From Gemmatimonadota bacterium (GTDB taxonomy: Bacteria; Gemmatimonadota; Gemmatimonadetes; Gemmatimonadales; GWC2-71-9), in assembly GCA_003221075.1 (NCBI GenBank), contig QHUF01000243.1, positions 1-22,481 of the forward strand: 22,481 nucleotides of DNA, read 5' to 3'. Below are positions 16,637 to 22,481 of the stretch, piece by piece (the stretch's first letter is position 1; the number at the start of each line of letters is the position of its first letter). The notes under the pieces were generated by a model. That model searched no databases, was not told the origin of the DNA, and saw nothing but the letters and a program-made list of their open reading frames with translations. The position numbers and the translations under genes are program-made.

Positions 16637-16672
16637 ACCGTAGCTTGAGGAGCGCAATGCTCCTCAAACGGT
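16637..16672. repeat. GTAG-preceded hairpin immediately upstream of the GNAT gene
   Basis: Arms TTGAGGAGC (16645-16653) and GCTCCTCAA (16659-16667) form a perfect 9-bp stem with loop GCAAT. An outer ACCG/CGGT pairing (16637-16640 with 16669-16672) extends it across a small internal loop. GTAG (16640-16643) sits directly 5' of the inner stem, as in REP elements. The 3' edge touches the GNAT start codon. Confidence 0.7.
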
Positions 16673-16674
16673 GA
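16657..16674 (+). other. Possible five-codon minicistron overlapping the GNAT start
   Basis: ATG CTC CTC AAA CGG TGA (M-L-L-K-R) is preceded by GAGGAG (16648-16653) at good ribosome-binding distance. Its TGA overlaps the GTG of the GNAT gene as GTGA. GNAT itself has no well-placed Shine-Dalgarno, so coupled re-initiation is conceivable. Too short to be judged by coding statistics. Confidence 0.25.
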
Positions 16675-17264
16675 AGCTTCCACAACCGGTGGTGCTCGAA
16701 GGTCACGGTGTTCGGCTCGAGCCGATGACCGAAGCACACAGTGACGCGCTGGCCGCCGCCGCGGGCGACGGCCGGCTGTGGGAGTTTTGGTTCATCGCCG
16801 TCCCGCCACCCGATGGGATGAAGACGTACGTTGCCGACGCGCTGAAGGGCCAGCGCGACGGGCACATGCTGCCCTGGGTCGTCCGCGACGTGCCGAGCGG
16901 CGCGATCGTCGGGTCGACGCGCTATCACGACATCGTCCCGGCGATCGACCGCTTAGAAATCGGCCACACCTGGTACGGGAAGAGTCGCCAGCGCACGCAC
17001 GTCAACACGACCTGCAAGCTGCTGTTACTCGGCCACGCGTTCGACACGCTCGGCTGCAAAGTCGTCGGCCTGCGCACGGACATTTTCAATTTTCGCTCGC
17101 AGCGCGCCATCGAGGCGCTCGGCGCCAAGAAGGACGGCGTGATTCGCCATTACGGCATCCGGCGCGACGGCAGCGCGCGCGACGTCGTGATGTACAGCAT
17201 CCTTGCTGCCGAATGGCCGGACGTCCGGCGTCACCTCGAGCTGCGACTGAAGCGGAACAAGTGA
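16671..17264 (+). CDS. GNAT N-acetyltransferase (RimJ/RimL, Acetyltransf_3 type)
   Basis: A 197-aa acetyl-CoA-dependent acetyltransferase. The opening VVLEGHGVRLEPMTEAHSDALAAA, the central LEIGHTWYGKSRQRTHVNTTCKLLLLGHAF and VVGLRTDIFNFRSQRAIEALGAKKDGVIRHY are typical of the RimJ/RimL-like branch. Members modify ribosomal protein N-termini or small amines; the substrate here is unknown. GTG 16671 is the only plausible start, because the frame is closed by TAG at 16641 and holds no other start codon in between. A GTAG hairpin and a possible minicistron precede it. Its TGA overlaps the permease GTG by four bases. Confidence 0.88.
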   Translation: MKLPQPVVLEGHGVRLEPMTEAHSDALAAAAGDGRLWEFWFIAVPPPDGMKTYVADALKGQRDGHMLPWVVRDVPSGAIVGSTRYHDIVPAIDRLEIGHTWYGKSRQRTHVNTTCKLLLLGHAFDTLGCKVVGLRTDIFNFRSQRAIEALGAKKDGVIRHYGIRRDGSARDVVMYSILAAEWPDVRRHLELRLKRNK

Positions 17265-18631
17265 CCGAGCCCCTCCCGCCGCCGATGGTGCGCCGCTTCG
17301 GCCTGTTGCACGCCACGGCGCTCAACATGACGAACATGATCGGGATCGGGCCCTTCATCACGATCCCGCTGCTGATGTCCGCGCTCGGCGGCCCGCAGGC
17401 AATGCTCGGCTGGGTCGTCGCGTTGATTACTGTCTTGTGCGACAGCACCGTCTGGAGCGAGCTCGGCGCCGCGATGCCGGGCTCGGGCGGGTCGTTCGGC
17501 TACCTGCGCCAGGGCTACGGGGCGGAGAAGGTCGGCCGCCTGATGGGCTTTCTCTTCGTATGGCAGTTCGTGCTCAGTGGGCCGCTCGAGATCGCGACCG
17601 GATACATCGGATTCTCGCACTATCTGGGATACATCTGGAAAGGGATCACGCCCGGGCAGACGATGCTCGTGATTACGATCATCGGCCTCGCCAACCTCGC
17701 GCTGCTCTACCGGCGGATCAAATCGATCGCGGCGATCACGGTCGCGCTCTGGATCGGCACGATCGTGACCGTCGTCGCCGTGATCGCAACAGGGGCGATG
17801 CACTTCGACGCCAAGGTCGCCTTCGACTTCCCGCCCGGCGCCTTCAACTTCTCACTGGGCTTCCTGCTCGGCCTCGGCACTGCGTCCCGCGTGGGCGCCT
17901 ACGATTACCTCGGCTACTACGACGTCTGCTACATCGGCGACGAAGTGGAGAATCCGGGCCGTGTCATCCCGCGGTCGATTCTCATCAGCACCATCGCGGT
18001 GGCGCTGATCTACATCGCGATCAACTTCTCGATCATCGGCGTCGTCCCGTGGCGCGAGTTCGTCCCGGCGGCATCGCATCCACAGTCGGATTTCGTGGTC
18101 TCGATTCTCATGGAGCGGATCTACGGCTCCGGCGTCGCCACGATCCTCACAGCGATGATCCTGTGGACAGCGTTCGGATCGGTCTTCGCGCTGCTCCTCG
18201 GATACTCACGCGTGCCCTACGCGGCGGCGCGAGACGGCTATTTCTTCAAGGTGTTTGCGCGGCTGCACCCGTCCAAGGGCTTCCCGTACGTGTCGCTGGT
18301 CGTGCTCGGTGTGCTCTCGATCGTCGCGGGGTTCGCATCGCTCGGCATGGTGATCGACGCGCTGCTCACGACGCGAATTCTCGTACAGTTCATCGGGCAG
18401 GTCGGTGCGGTGACGCTGCTGCGGCGGCGGGCGCCCGATATGCCGCGGCCCTATCGGATGTGGCTCTATCCGCTCCCCAGCCTGGTTGCGCTCCTCGGAT
18501 GGATCTTCATCTTTGCCACGACGCCGCCGCTCGTAATTGCGTTCGGGCTCGGCGCGTTGCTGCTCGGCGTGCTGTGCTTTGGCGTGTGGTCGTGGAAACA
18601 GCAGACCTGGCCGTTCGCGGAGGTGACATGA
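17261..18631 (+). CDS. APC-superfamily amino-acid permease
   Basis: A 456-aa inner-membrane transporter with about twelve hydrophobic segments. The first helix contains the unwound substrate-binding segment MIGIGPFITIPLLMSALGG. Later blocks are VWSELGAAMPGSGGSFGYLRQGYG, characteristic of the amino acid-polyamine-organocation family, and YDVCYIGDEVENPGRVIPRSI between the middle helices. Proton- or solute-coupled uptake or exchange of an amino acid is expected; specificity cannot be read. GTG 17261 overlaps the GNAT stop (GTGA), and its own stop overlaps the SGNH start (ATGA), so GNAT, permease and SGNH hydrolase appear translationally linked. The large in-frame extension upstream lies in GNAT antiphase and is not coding. 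Confidence 0.92.
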   Translation: MTEPLPPPMVRRFGLLHATALNMTNMIGIGPFITIPLLMSALGGPQAMLGWVVALITVLCDSTVWSELGAAMPGSGGSFGYLRQGYGAEKVGRLMGFLFVWQFVLSGPLEIATGYIGFSHYLGYIWKGITPGQTMLVITIIGLANLALLYRRIKSIAAITVALWIGTIVTVVAVIATGAMHFDAKVAFDFPPGAFNFSLGFLLGLGTASRVGAYDYLGYYDVCYIGDEVENPGRVIPRSILISTIAVALIYIAINFSIIGVVPWREFVPAASHPQSDFVVSILMERIYGSGVATILTAMILWTAFGSVFALLLGYSRVPYAAARDGYFFKVFARLHPSKGFPYVSLVVLGVLSIVAGFASLGMVIDALLTTRILVQFIGQVGAVTLLRRRAPDMPRPYRMWLYPLPSLVALLGWIFIFATTPPLVIAFGLGALLLGVLCFGVWSWKQQTWPFAEVT

Positions 18632-19221
18632 CGGACGATATCAGCCGCCGCGATTTTCTCGCGGCCACGGCGACGCTGGCCGCGGGTTCGCAGCTCCCCA
18701 TCGGCGCGATCGCCAATCCCGCGCAAGCTGCGCCGGCAAAAGGCACGGTCATCGTGTTTCAGGGGGATTCCATAACGGACTCAGGGCGCAATCGCGAATC
18801 CGCGGACCCGAATGCCGCGGGCGCGCTCGGCAACGGGTATCCGCTGCTCGTGGCTTCCGCCGTGCTGGCCGCGCGGCCGGCCAGCGAGTTCCGGTTCTAC
18901 AATCGCGGCATCAGCGGCAACAAAGTGCCTGACGACGAGACGCGCAAAGCCCTGCCGCGCGTGCACCTGATCGTGCTGGAGCCGTTCGTGCTCCGAACCG
19001 GGGCGGTGGATGCGCGCTGGTTCCCCGAATTCGACCAGCGCCGCGCGGCCGCGGCTCGTGTGGCGACGCACGCGCGCGCGACCTTCGTGCCGCTGCAGTC
19101 GATCTTCGATCAACGGGTCCGTACGGCGCCCGCGGCGTACTGGGCTGCCGATGGTGTCCACCCTACACCGGCGGGGCATGCGGTCATCGCTGCCGAGTGG
19201 CGTCGTGCGGCGCGCTTGTAG
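18628..19221 (+). CDS. Tat-exported SGNH/GDSL hydrolase with apparent internal deletion of block III
   Basis: A 197-aa protein with a Tat signal (ISRRDFL at 5-11, processing likely near AQA-AP at 33-36), then an SGNH esterase-type domain. Block I is GDSIT with S48. Block II is YNRGISGNKV (91-100). Block V is D175-G-V-H178 in YWAADGVHPTPAGH. Relatives normally have roughly 50 residues between GISGNKVPD and TRKALPRV. That stretch holds block III (GxND, the oxyanion Asn), and here KVPD runs directly into DETRKALPRV. The reading frame is intact, but the product is probably inactive or strongly altered. GACGAC at 18931-18936 marks the likely junction. ATG 18628 overlaps the permease stop. Confidence 0.82.
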   Translation: MTDDISRRDFLAATATLAAGSQLPIGAIANPAQAAPAKGTVIVFQGDSITDSGRNRESADPNAAGALGNGYPLLVASAVLAARPASEFRFYNRGISGNKVPDDETRKALPRVHLIVLEPFVLRTGAVDARWFPEFDQRRAAAARVATHARATFVPLQSIFDQRVRTAPAAYWAADGVHPTPAGHAVIAAEWRRAARL

Positions 19222-19234
19222 CTCTGTGCCAGCG

Positions 19235-20095
19235 GTGAGCCATCACCGCGTAACCGCAGTCGCGCTGTGCGCGGTGCTTGCATGCGCGTCGGGTGCCGTG
19301 TCTCCGCCTCCACCGCTTCCGCCACCGCCTCCGCCGGTGTGGGTGCAGGTGTGGAGCGACGAATTCGACGGTCCCGCGGGCAGCCCCGTCGATACGACCA
19401 GGTGGAACTACGATATCGGCGACGGGTGTCCGGGCGTCTGCGGGTGGGGCAACAACGAAAAGGAGTACTACAGGTCGGATACGGCGAGCATCCAGCAGAA
19501 CGGGCAAGGACAGCTGCAGATTGTTGCCCGCGTCGCGCCGGCGGGACTGAGCTGCTACTACGGCTCCTGCCGCTACACCTCCGCAAAGATCACGACGCGC
19601 GGCAAAGTTTCGGTGAACCACGGTCGGGTCGAAGCGCGGATCAAGCTCGCTGCGGGGCAGGGACTGTGGCCCGCGTTCTGGATGCTCGGCAGCAACATCG
19701 GCACCGTCGGTTGGCCGACCTGCGGCGAGCTCGACATCATGGAGAACCACGGCAGCGATGTGACGTCCATGAGCTCCGCGGTGCACGGGCCGGGGTATTC
19801 GGGCAACACGCCGTTGGTCCACGTCAATCACTTCGCGTCGGGAGGGGTCACCGACTTCCATGTCTATGCAGTCGAATGGGATGTCGAGTCGATCCGCTTC
19901 TTTGTGGATAGCAATCAGCACTACAGCGTGGCGCGCAGCAGCGTGGGCCGGTACGGAGATTGGGTGTTCGACCAGTATTTCTATGCGATCCTGAATCTCG
20001 CCGTCGGAGGCCACTTCGACGGCGATCCGCAGTCCGACGCGATTTTCCCTGCCACGATGCTCGTCGACTACGTGCGAGTCTACACCGCGCAGTAA
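19235..20095 (+). CDS. Glycoside hydrolase family 16 lipoprotein (beta-glucanase/laminarinase-like)
   Basis: A 286-aa exported glucanase. A lipoprotein signal (HHR n-region, hydrophobic core, VLAC lipobox with Cys17) is followed by a Pro-rich linker (about 24-34) and the GH16 jelly-roll. Conserved blocks are VWSDEFDG, GRVEARIKLAAGQGLWPAFWMLG and the catalytic motif E165-L-D167-I-M-E170 (nucleophile, helper Asp, acid/base). The C-terminal strands include FHVYAVEWDVESIRFFVD and MLVDYVRVY. Likely substrate is a beta-1,3 or mixed-linkage glucan. Four Cys residues in the N-terminal third of the domain may form disulfides. GTG 19235 and GTG 19226 are both possible starts; the first gives a compact lipoprotein signal. 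It ends 3 bases from the convergent GH20 gene. Confidence 0.9.
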   Translation: MSHHRVTAVALCAVLACASGAVSPPPPLPPPPPPVWVQVWSDEFDGPAGSPVDTTRWNYDIGDGCPGVCGWGNNEKEYYRSDTASIQQNGQGQLQIVARVAPAGLSCYYGSCRYTSAKITTRGKVSVNHGRVEARIKLAAGQGLWPAFWMLGSNIGTVGWPTCGELDIMENHGSDVTSMSSAVHGPGYSGNTPLVHVNHFASGGVTDFHVYAVEWDVESIRFFVDSNQHYSVARSSVGRYGDWVFDQYFYAILNLAVGGHFDGDPQSDAIFPATMLVDYVRVYTAQ

Positions 20096-20098
20096 CGG

Positions 20099-21628
20099 TT
20101 ACTGCAGCGGCCGGTAATTGACGTCGAGTACGGCGAGCCGCGCGAAATGCTTCGTCAGTCGCGCCGTGAAATCACCGTAGTTCTTCAACCCCGCCGGCGT
20201 CCACGCCACCTCGGCGAGCGCAACGAGGCGCGGGAACACCATGAATTCGACGTTCTTGGGATTGCGCTGGTATTCGGTCCAGATCTGGCCCTGCGTGCCG
20301 AGCACGTGCTTGGCCTGCACCGAGTCGAGCGCGGGCGGGACGGGCTCGTAGGCGTACACCGTCTCGAGAGGCAGGAATCCGCCGATCGCCGCCGCGATGC
20401 CGCCGTCGATGCCGCGCCACGACATGACCACCGCGTTCGGTGCGAGACCCTCCATCCCGCCTTCGAGGATCTCGTCCCACCCGATCAGCGATCGACCACG
20501 CCCGGCGAGCCATTGGCTCATCTTCGCAGTCATCCAGCTCTGCAGCTCGTTCTCGCTATGCAACCCGAGCTCGCCAATACGCGCCTGCGCGACGGGGCTC
20601 GTCTGCCACTGCGCTTTCGGCGCCTCGTCGCCGCCCGTGTGGATCCAGCGACTCGGAAACAGCGCGAGCACCTCGGTCAGAACGTCCTGCATGAAGTGAA
20701 TCGCCGAGTCCGACGGGTTCAGAATGTTTTGGTCCACGCCCCAGTGCGTGAGGACCTCGAGCTGCTGGCCCGTGTTGCCGAGCCATGGATAAGCGGCGAT
20801 GGCGGCCTGCGCGTGCCCCGGCATCTCGATTTCGGGAACGACGGTGATGAAGCGCGCCGCCGCGTACGCGACGACTTCGCGCACGTCGTCCTGCGTATAG
20901 AACCCGCCGTGCGGAACGTTGTCGTAGACCCACTGCGTCGTATCGGCGTACCCGCGTTGCGCGCCGACGAGCGAGTTGCGGCGCCAGGCACCGATCGCCG
21001 TGAGCAGCGGATACTTCTTGATCTCGATCCGCCACCCCTGATCGTCGGTGAGGTGCCAGTGGAAACGGTTCAGCTTGTGGAGCGCGAGCAGATCGATGTA
21101 CTTCTTGACGAACTCCTTCGGCATGAACGAGCGCGACACGTCGAGATGGGCGCCGCGCCACTGAAAGCGCGGCATGTCTTCTATCTCGACCGCGGGAACC
21201 GTCCACGTCACGCCGGCGACAGGTGCCTGGCGGAAGACGTCGGGCGGCAGCAGCTGCCGCAGCGTCTCGACGCCGTAGAACACGCCTGCCGGACGAAACG
21301 CGCGAATCGTGATGCGCGTCCCCGTCACCGTGAGGCGATATCCCTCGTCGCCGAGCCGCGCCAAGGTCGGATCGGTGCGGAGCGAGATGGTCCGCGCTGC
21401 CGTACCGGGCCCACCGCTCACGGCGAGCCGATACCCGGTCGCGGGCCCCAGCCAGTCGGCGAGCTGGTAGCCGATTGGCCGCGTGGCGCGATCGGTGACC
21501 ACCACGGTGGCCGGCGTGAGCAGGAATGTCCCGGTGCCGCGGGTGACGTGGACGGGCCGGGGAATGACGGCAAGCGTGGTGTCCTGGACACCGGCGAGGA
21601 GCGCGAGGAGCGCGAGGAGGTGGATCAT
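20099..21628 (-). CDS. Glycoside hydrolase family 20 beta-N-acetylhexosaminidase
   Basis: A 509-aa exported enzyme that releases terminal GlcNAc or GalNAc from chito-oligosaccharides or glycans by substrate-assisted catalysis. A short hydrophobic signal (about 1-13) precedes a GH20b-type N-terminal alpha/beta domain (about 20-145). The (beta/alpha)8 barrel follows, with RGAHLDVSRSFMPKEFVKKYID, HWHLTDDQGWRIEIKKYP, EIEMPGHAQAAIAAYP and the catalytic pair D334-E335 in HTGGDEAPKAQW. The C-terminal half has GWDEILEGG and LGTQGQIWTEY. Length is typical of single-domain bacterial GH20. The ATG at 21626-21628 is chosen because the signal starts there. Upstream in-frame sequence runs through a palindromic repeat. 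No Shine-Dalgarno is visible. Confidence 0.95.
   Translation of the reverse strand: MIHLLALLALLAGVQDTTLAVIPRPVHVTRGTGTFLLTPATVVVTDRATRPIGYQLADWLGPATGYRLAVSGGPGTAARTISLRTDPTLARLGDEGYRLTVTGTRITIRAFRPAGVFYGVETLRQLLPPDVFRQAPVAGVTWTVPAVEIEDMPRFQWRGAHLDVSRSFMPKEFVKKYIDLLALHKLNRFHWHLTDDQGWRIEIKKYPLLTAIGAWRRNSLVGAQRGYADTTQWVYDNVPHGGFYTQDDVREVVAYAAARFITVVPEIEMPGHAQAAIAAYPWLGNTGQQLEVLTHWGVDQNILNPSDSAIHFMQDVLTEVLALFPSRWIHTGGDEAPKAQWQTSPVAQARIGELGLHSENELQSWMTAKMSQWLAGRGRSLIGWDEILEGGMEGLAPNAVVMSWRGIDGGIAAAIGGFLPLETVYAYEPVPPALDSVQAKHVLGTQGQIWTEYQRNPKNVEFMVFPRLVALAEVAWTPAGLKNYGDFTARLTKHFARLAVLDVNYRPLQ
21594..21620. repeat. Three 9-bp tandem repeats in the GH20 signal-peptide region
   Basis: GCGAGGAGC occurs twice exactly and once with one change on the plus strand. 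On the coding strand it gives the Leu-Leu-Ala repeats of the signal core. The unit is a multiple of three, so copy-number change would only lengthen or shorten the hydrophobic core. Confidence 0.8.
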
Positions 21629-21689
21629 GGGGATAGGATATCGCTCGCTGAGACGTTCGGCGAACGGTAGAATTCTGTGGATGTGTGGT

Positions 21690-21717
21690 GTAGGGGCGCA
21701 GCATGCTGCGCCCCTAC
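21690..21717. repeat. GTAG palindromic (REP-like) element, copy C
   Basis: A perfect 28-bp palindrome identical to copy A. It lies in the 116-base divergent region between the GH20 gene and the sugar isomerase gene, about 60 bases upstream of the GH20 start and 27 bases upstream of the isomerase start. Confidence 0.92.
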
Positions 21718-21744
21718 CTTCCGCAACCTTCCCATGAGGGCACT

Positions 21745-22481
21745 GTGAAACGGCGCGACTTTCTCCACACAATGGGAGCGGCTGCCGCGAGCGGGATGCT
21801 CGCGCGAGTTCCCCTGGGTTCAGCCAAACGACTGGATCGCATTGGGCTCGAGACGTACGCGGTCCGTCACGCGATGGCGCAGGATCCCGAGCGCACGCTC
21901 GCCGCGATCCGCGCGATCGGCTACACCGACGTCGAGCTGTTGTGGTCGTTCAACCTCTTCGGCCGAACGCCGGCACAGGTCGCCGCGACGCTCAAGAACG
22001 AAGGGTTGCGCGCGCCCTCGTGCCACATGTCGGCCGAGACGATCTTTGTGGGCTGGGAGCGCAGCCTCGAAAAGGCAAAGGTCCTCGGGCATCAGTACCT
22101 GTTCGTGCCCGATTTCGAGGAGTGGACCAAGCAGACGCTCGACGACTGGCGGGAATGGGCGGATCGCTTCAACGCTGCCGGCGCGGTCGCTCGGAAGGCG
22201 GGTATCTGGCTGGGATTCCACAACGAGTCGTATCACCAGAAGCCGATCGACGGCCAAGTTCCCTTCGATGTCTTCATCAGCCGTCTCGATCCCTCCGTCA
22301 CTCGACTCCAGCTGGACGTCGGCAACATGCTCGTCGGCGGGGGCGATCCGATGCAGTATCTCCAGAAATACCCCGATCGGTTCTGGAGCTTCCACCTGAA
22401 GGACGCGGTCGCCGACCGCTCGCGCGACACCGGATTGGGCAAGGGCATTTTCGACTTCAAGCGCTTCCTCGCCGCCGTGCC
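21745..22481 (+). CDS. Tat-signal sugar phosphate isomerase/epimerase-like TIM-barrel protein (3' end outside window)
   Basis: The first 245 residues are visible. The N-terminus is twin-arginine-like (KRRDFLHTMGAAAASGML), so the protein is probably exported. An AP-endonuclease-2-type TIM barrel follows, with IGLETYAVRH, IGYTDVELLWSF, CHMSAETIF, GIWLGFHNESYHQ, LQLDVGNMLVGGGDP and FWSFHLKD. The Glu, His and Asp residues in these strand ends form the usual divalent metal site of sugar isomerases/epimerases. Proteins of this type often accompany exported Gfo/Idh/MocA oxidoreductases and DUF1080 proteins, as found near 4442-6548. GTG 21745 is preceded by GAGGG (21736-21740) at good spacing. Confidence 0.87.
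   Translation, partial: MKRRDFLHTMGAAAASGMLARVPLGSAKRLDRIGLETYAVRHAMAQDPERTLAAIRAIGYTDVELLWSFNLFGRTPAQVAATLKNEGLRAPSCHMSAETIFVGWERSLEKAKVLGHQYLFVPDFEEWTKQTLDDWREWADRFNAAGAVARKAGIWLGFHNESYHQKPIDGQVPFDVFISRLDPSVTRLQLDVGNMLVGGGDPMQYLQKYPDRFWSFHLKDAVADRSRDTGLGKGIFDFKRFLAAV

Noticed and set aside
20096..20098. Terminator between the convergent GH16 and GH20 genes
   Set aside because: Only three bases separate the stops; no hairpin with T-run seen on either side.
20147..21670. 507-codon open frame antisense to the GH20 gene
   Set aside because: Composition is that of a GC-phase shadow (Arg, Glu, His rich, no motifs), while the minus strand has the full GH20 catalytic set.
21734..21748. Second minicistron (M-R-A-L-stop) overlapping the isomerase GTG
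   Set aside because: The ATG has no ribosome site, while the GTG has its own GAGGG at proper spacing; likely chance.

Overview
This is a gene-dense, high-GC bacterial chromosomal window. There is no phage, no transposase gene, no CRISPR array, and no tRNA or rRNA gene that I can see, and no gene-free stretch exceeds about 120 bases. Gene content suggests a Gram-negative, didermal soil-type bacterium: an outer-membrane D15/Omp85-like barrel, a class A PBP, Tat-exported sugar enzymes, ArgR control of arginine synthesis, and a DUF4390 protein beside an NtrY/NtrC-like pair. Gemmatimonadota is my best guess from overall style, but no marker gene here proves it.

Layout. (1) 1-544, minus strand: 5' part of tyrS, divergent from a PBP1A-type penicillin-binding protein (613-2772), a TTG-started amidohydrolase (2776-3969) and argR (3966-4430). 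(2) 4442-6548: a decaying exported sugar module, made of a DUF1080 lipoprotein that seems to have lost part of its core and a Tat-signal Gfo/Idh/MocA oxidoreductase broken by an exact 95-bp tandem duplication. (3) 6595-9270: argG-argH, with an ArgR-type operator over the probable argG promoter. (4) 9315-10261: an HNH protein followed by a small membrane-anchored Cys/His-rich protein. (5) 10236-15196, minus strand: a four-gene unit with 1-4 bp junctions, comprising a sensor kinase, a sigma-54 activator, an outer-membrane barrel and a DUF4390 protein. (6) 15261-20095, plus strand: YjbQ-like, NTF2-like, SRPBCC, GNAT acetyltransferase, APC permease, an internally deleted SGNH hydrolase and a GH16 lipoprotein. 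(7) 20099-21628, minus strand: a GH20 beta-hexosaminidase. It is divergent from a Tat-signal TIM-barrel sugar isomerase/epimerase that runs off the window end (21745 onward).

The most unusual layer is not a gene. A 28-bp palindrome starting with GTAG and ending with CTAC occurs three times (5086, 6555, 21690). Two copies are perfect and identical, and one of them lies inside the coding sequence of the oxidoreductase, where it adds about ten residues ahead of the twin-arginine motif. A different hairpin, also preceded by GTAG, sits directly upstream of the GNAT gene. GTAG-led hairpins are the signature of REP elements moved by RAYT (TnpA-REP) nucleases. A second repeat type, four tandem octamers of NCCGTCCR, appears inside two unrelated genes (3889 and 14523).

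Functionally the window links arginine synthesis (argR, argG, argH), cell-wall and envelope maintenance (PBP1A and the kinase/activator/barrel unit), and export-based polysaccharide use (GH16, GH20, DUF1080, oxidoreductase, isomerase). Several predicted promoters (tyrS, argG, kinase) put the transcription start within a few bases of the start codon, without a Shine-Dalgarno sequence. This suggests leaderless or near-leaderless mRNAs. All family assignments come from reading motifs by eye; no database search was run.
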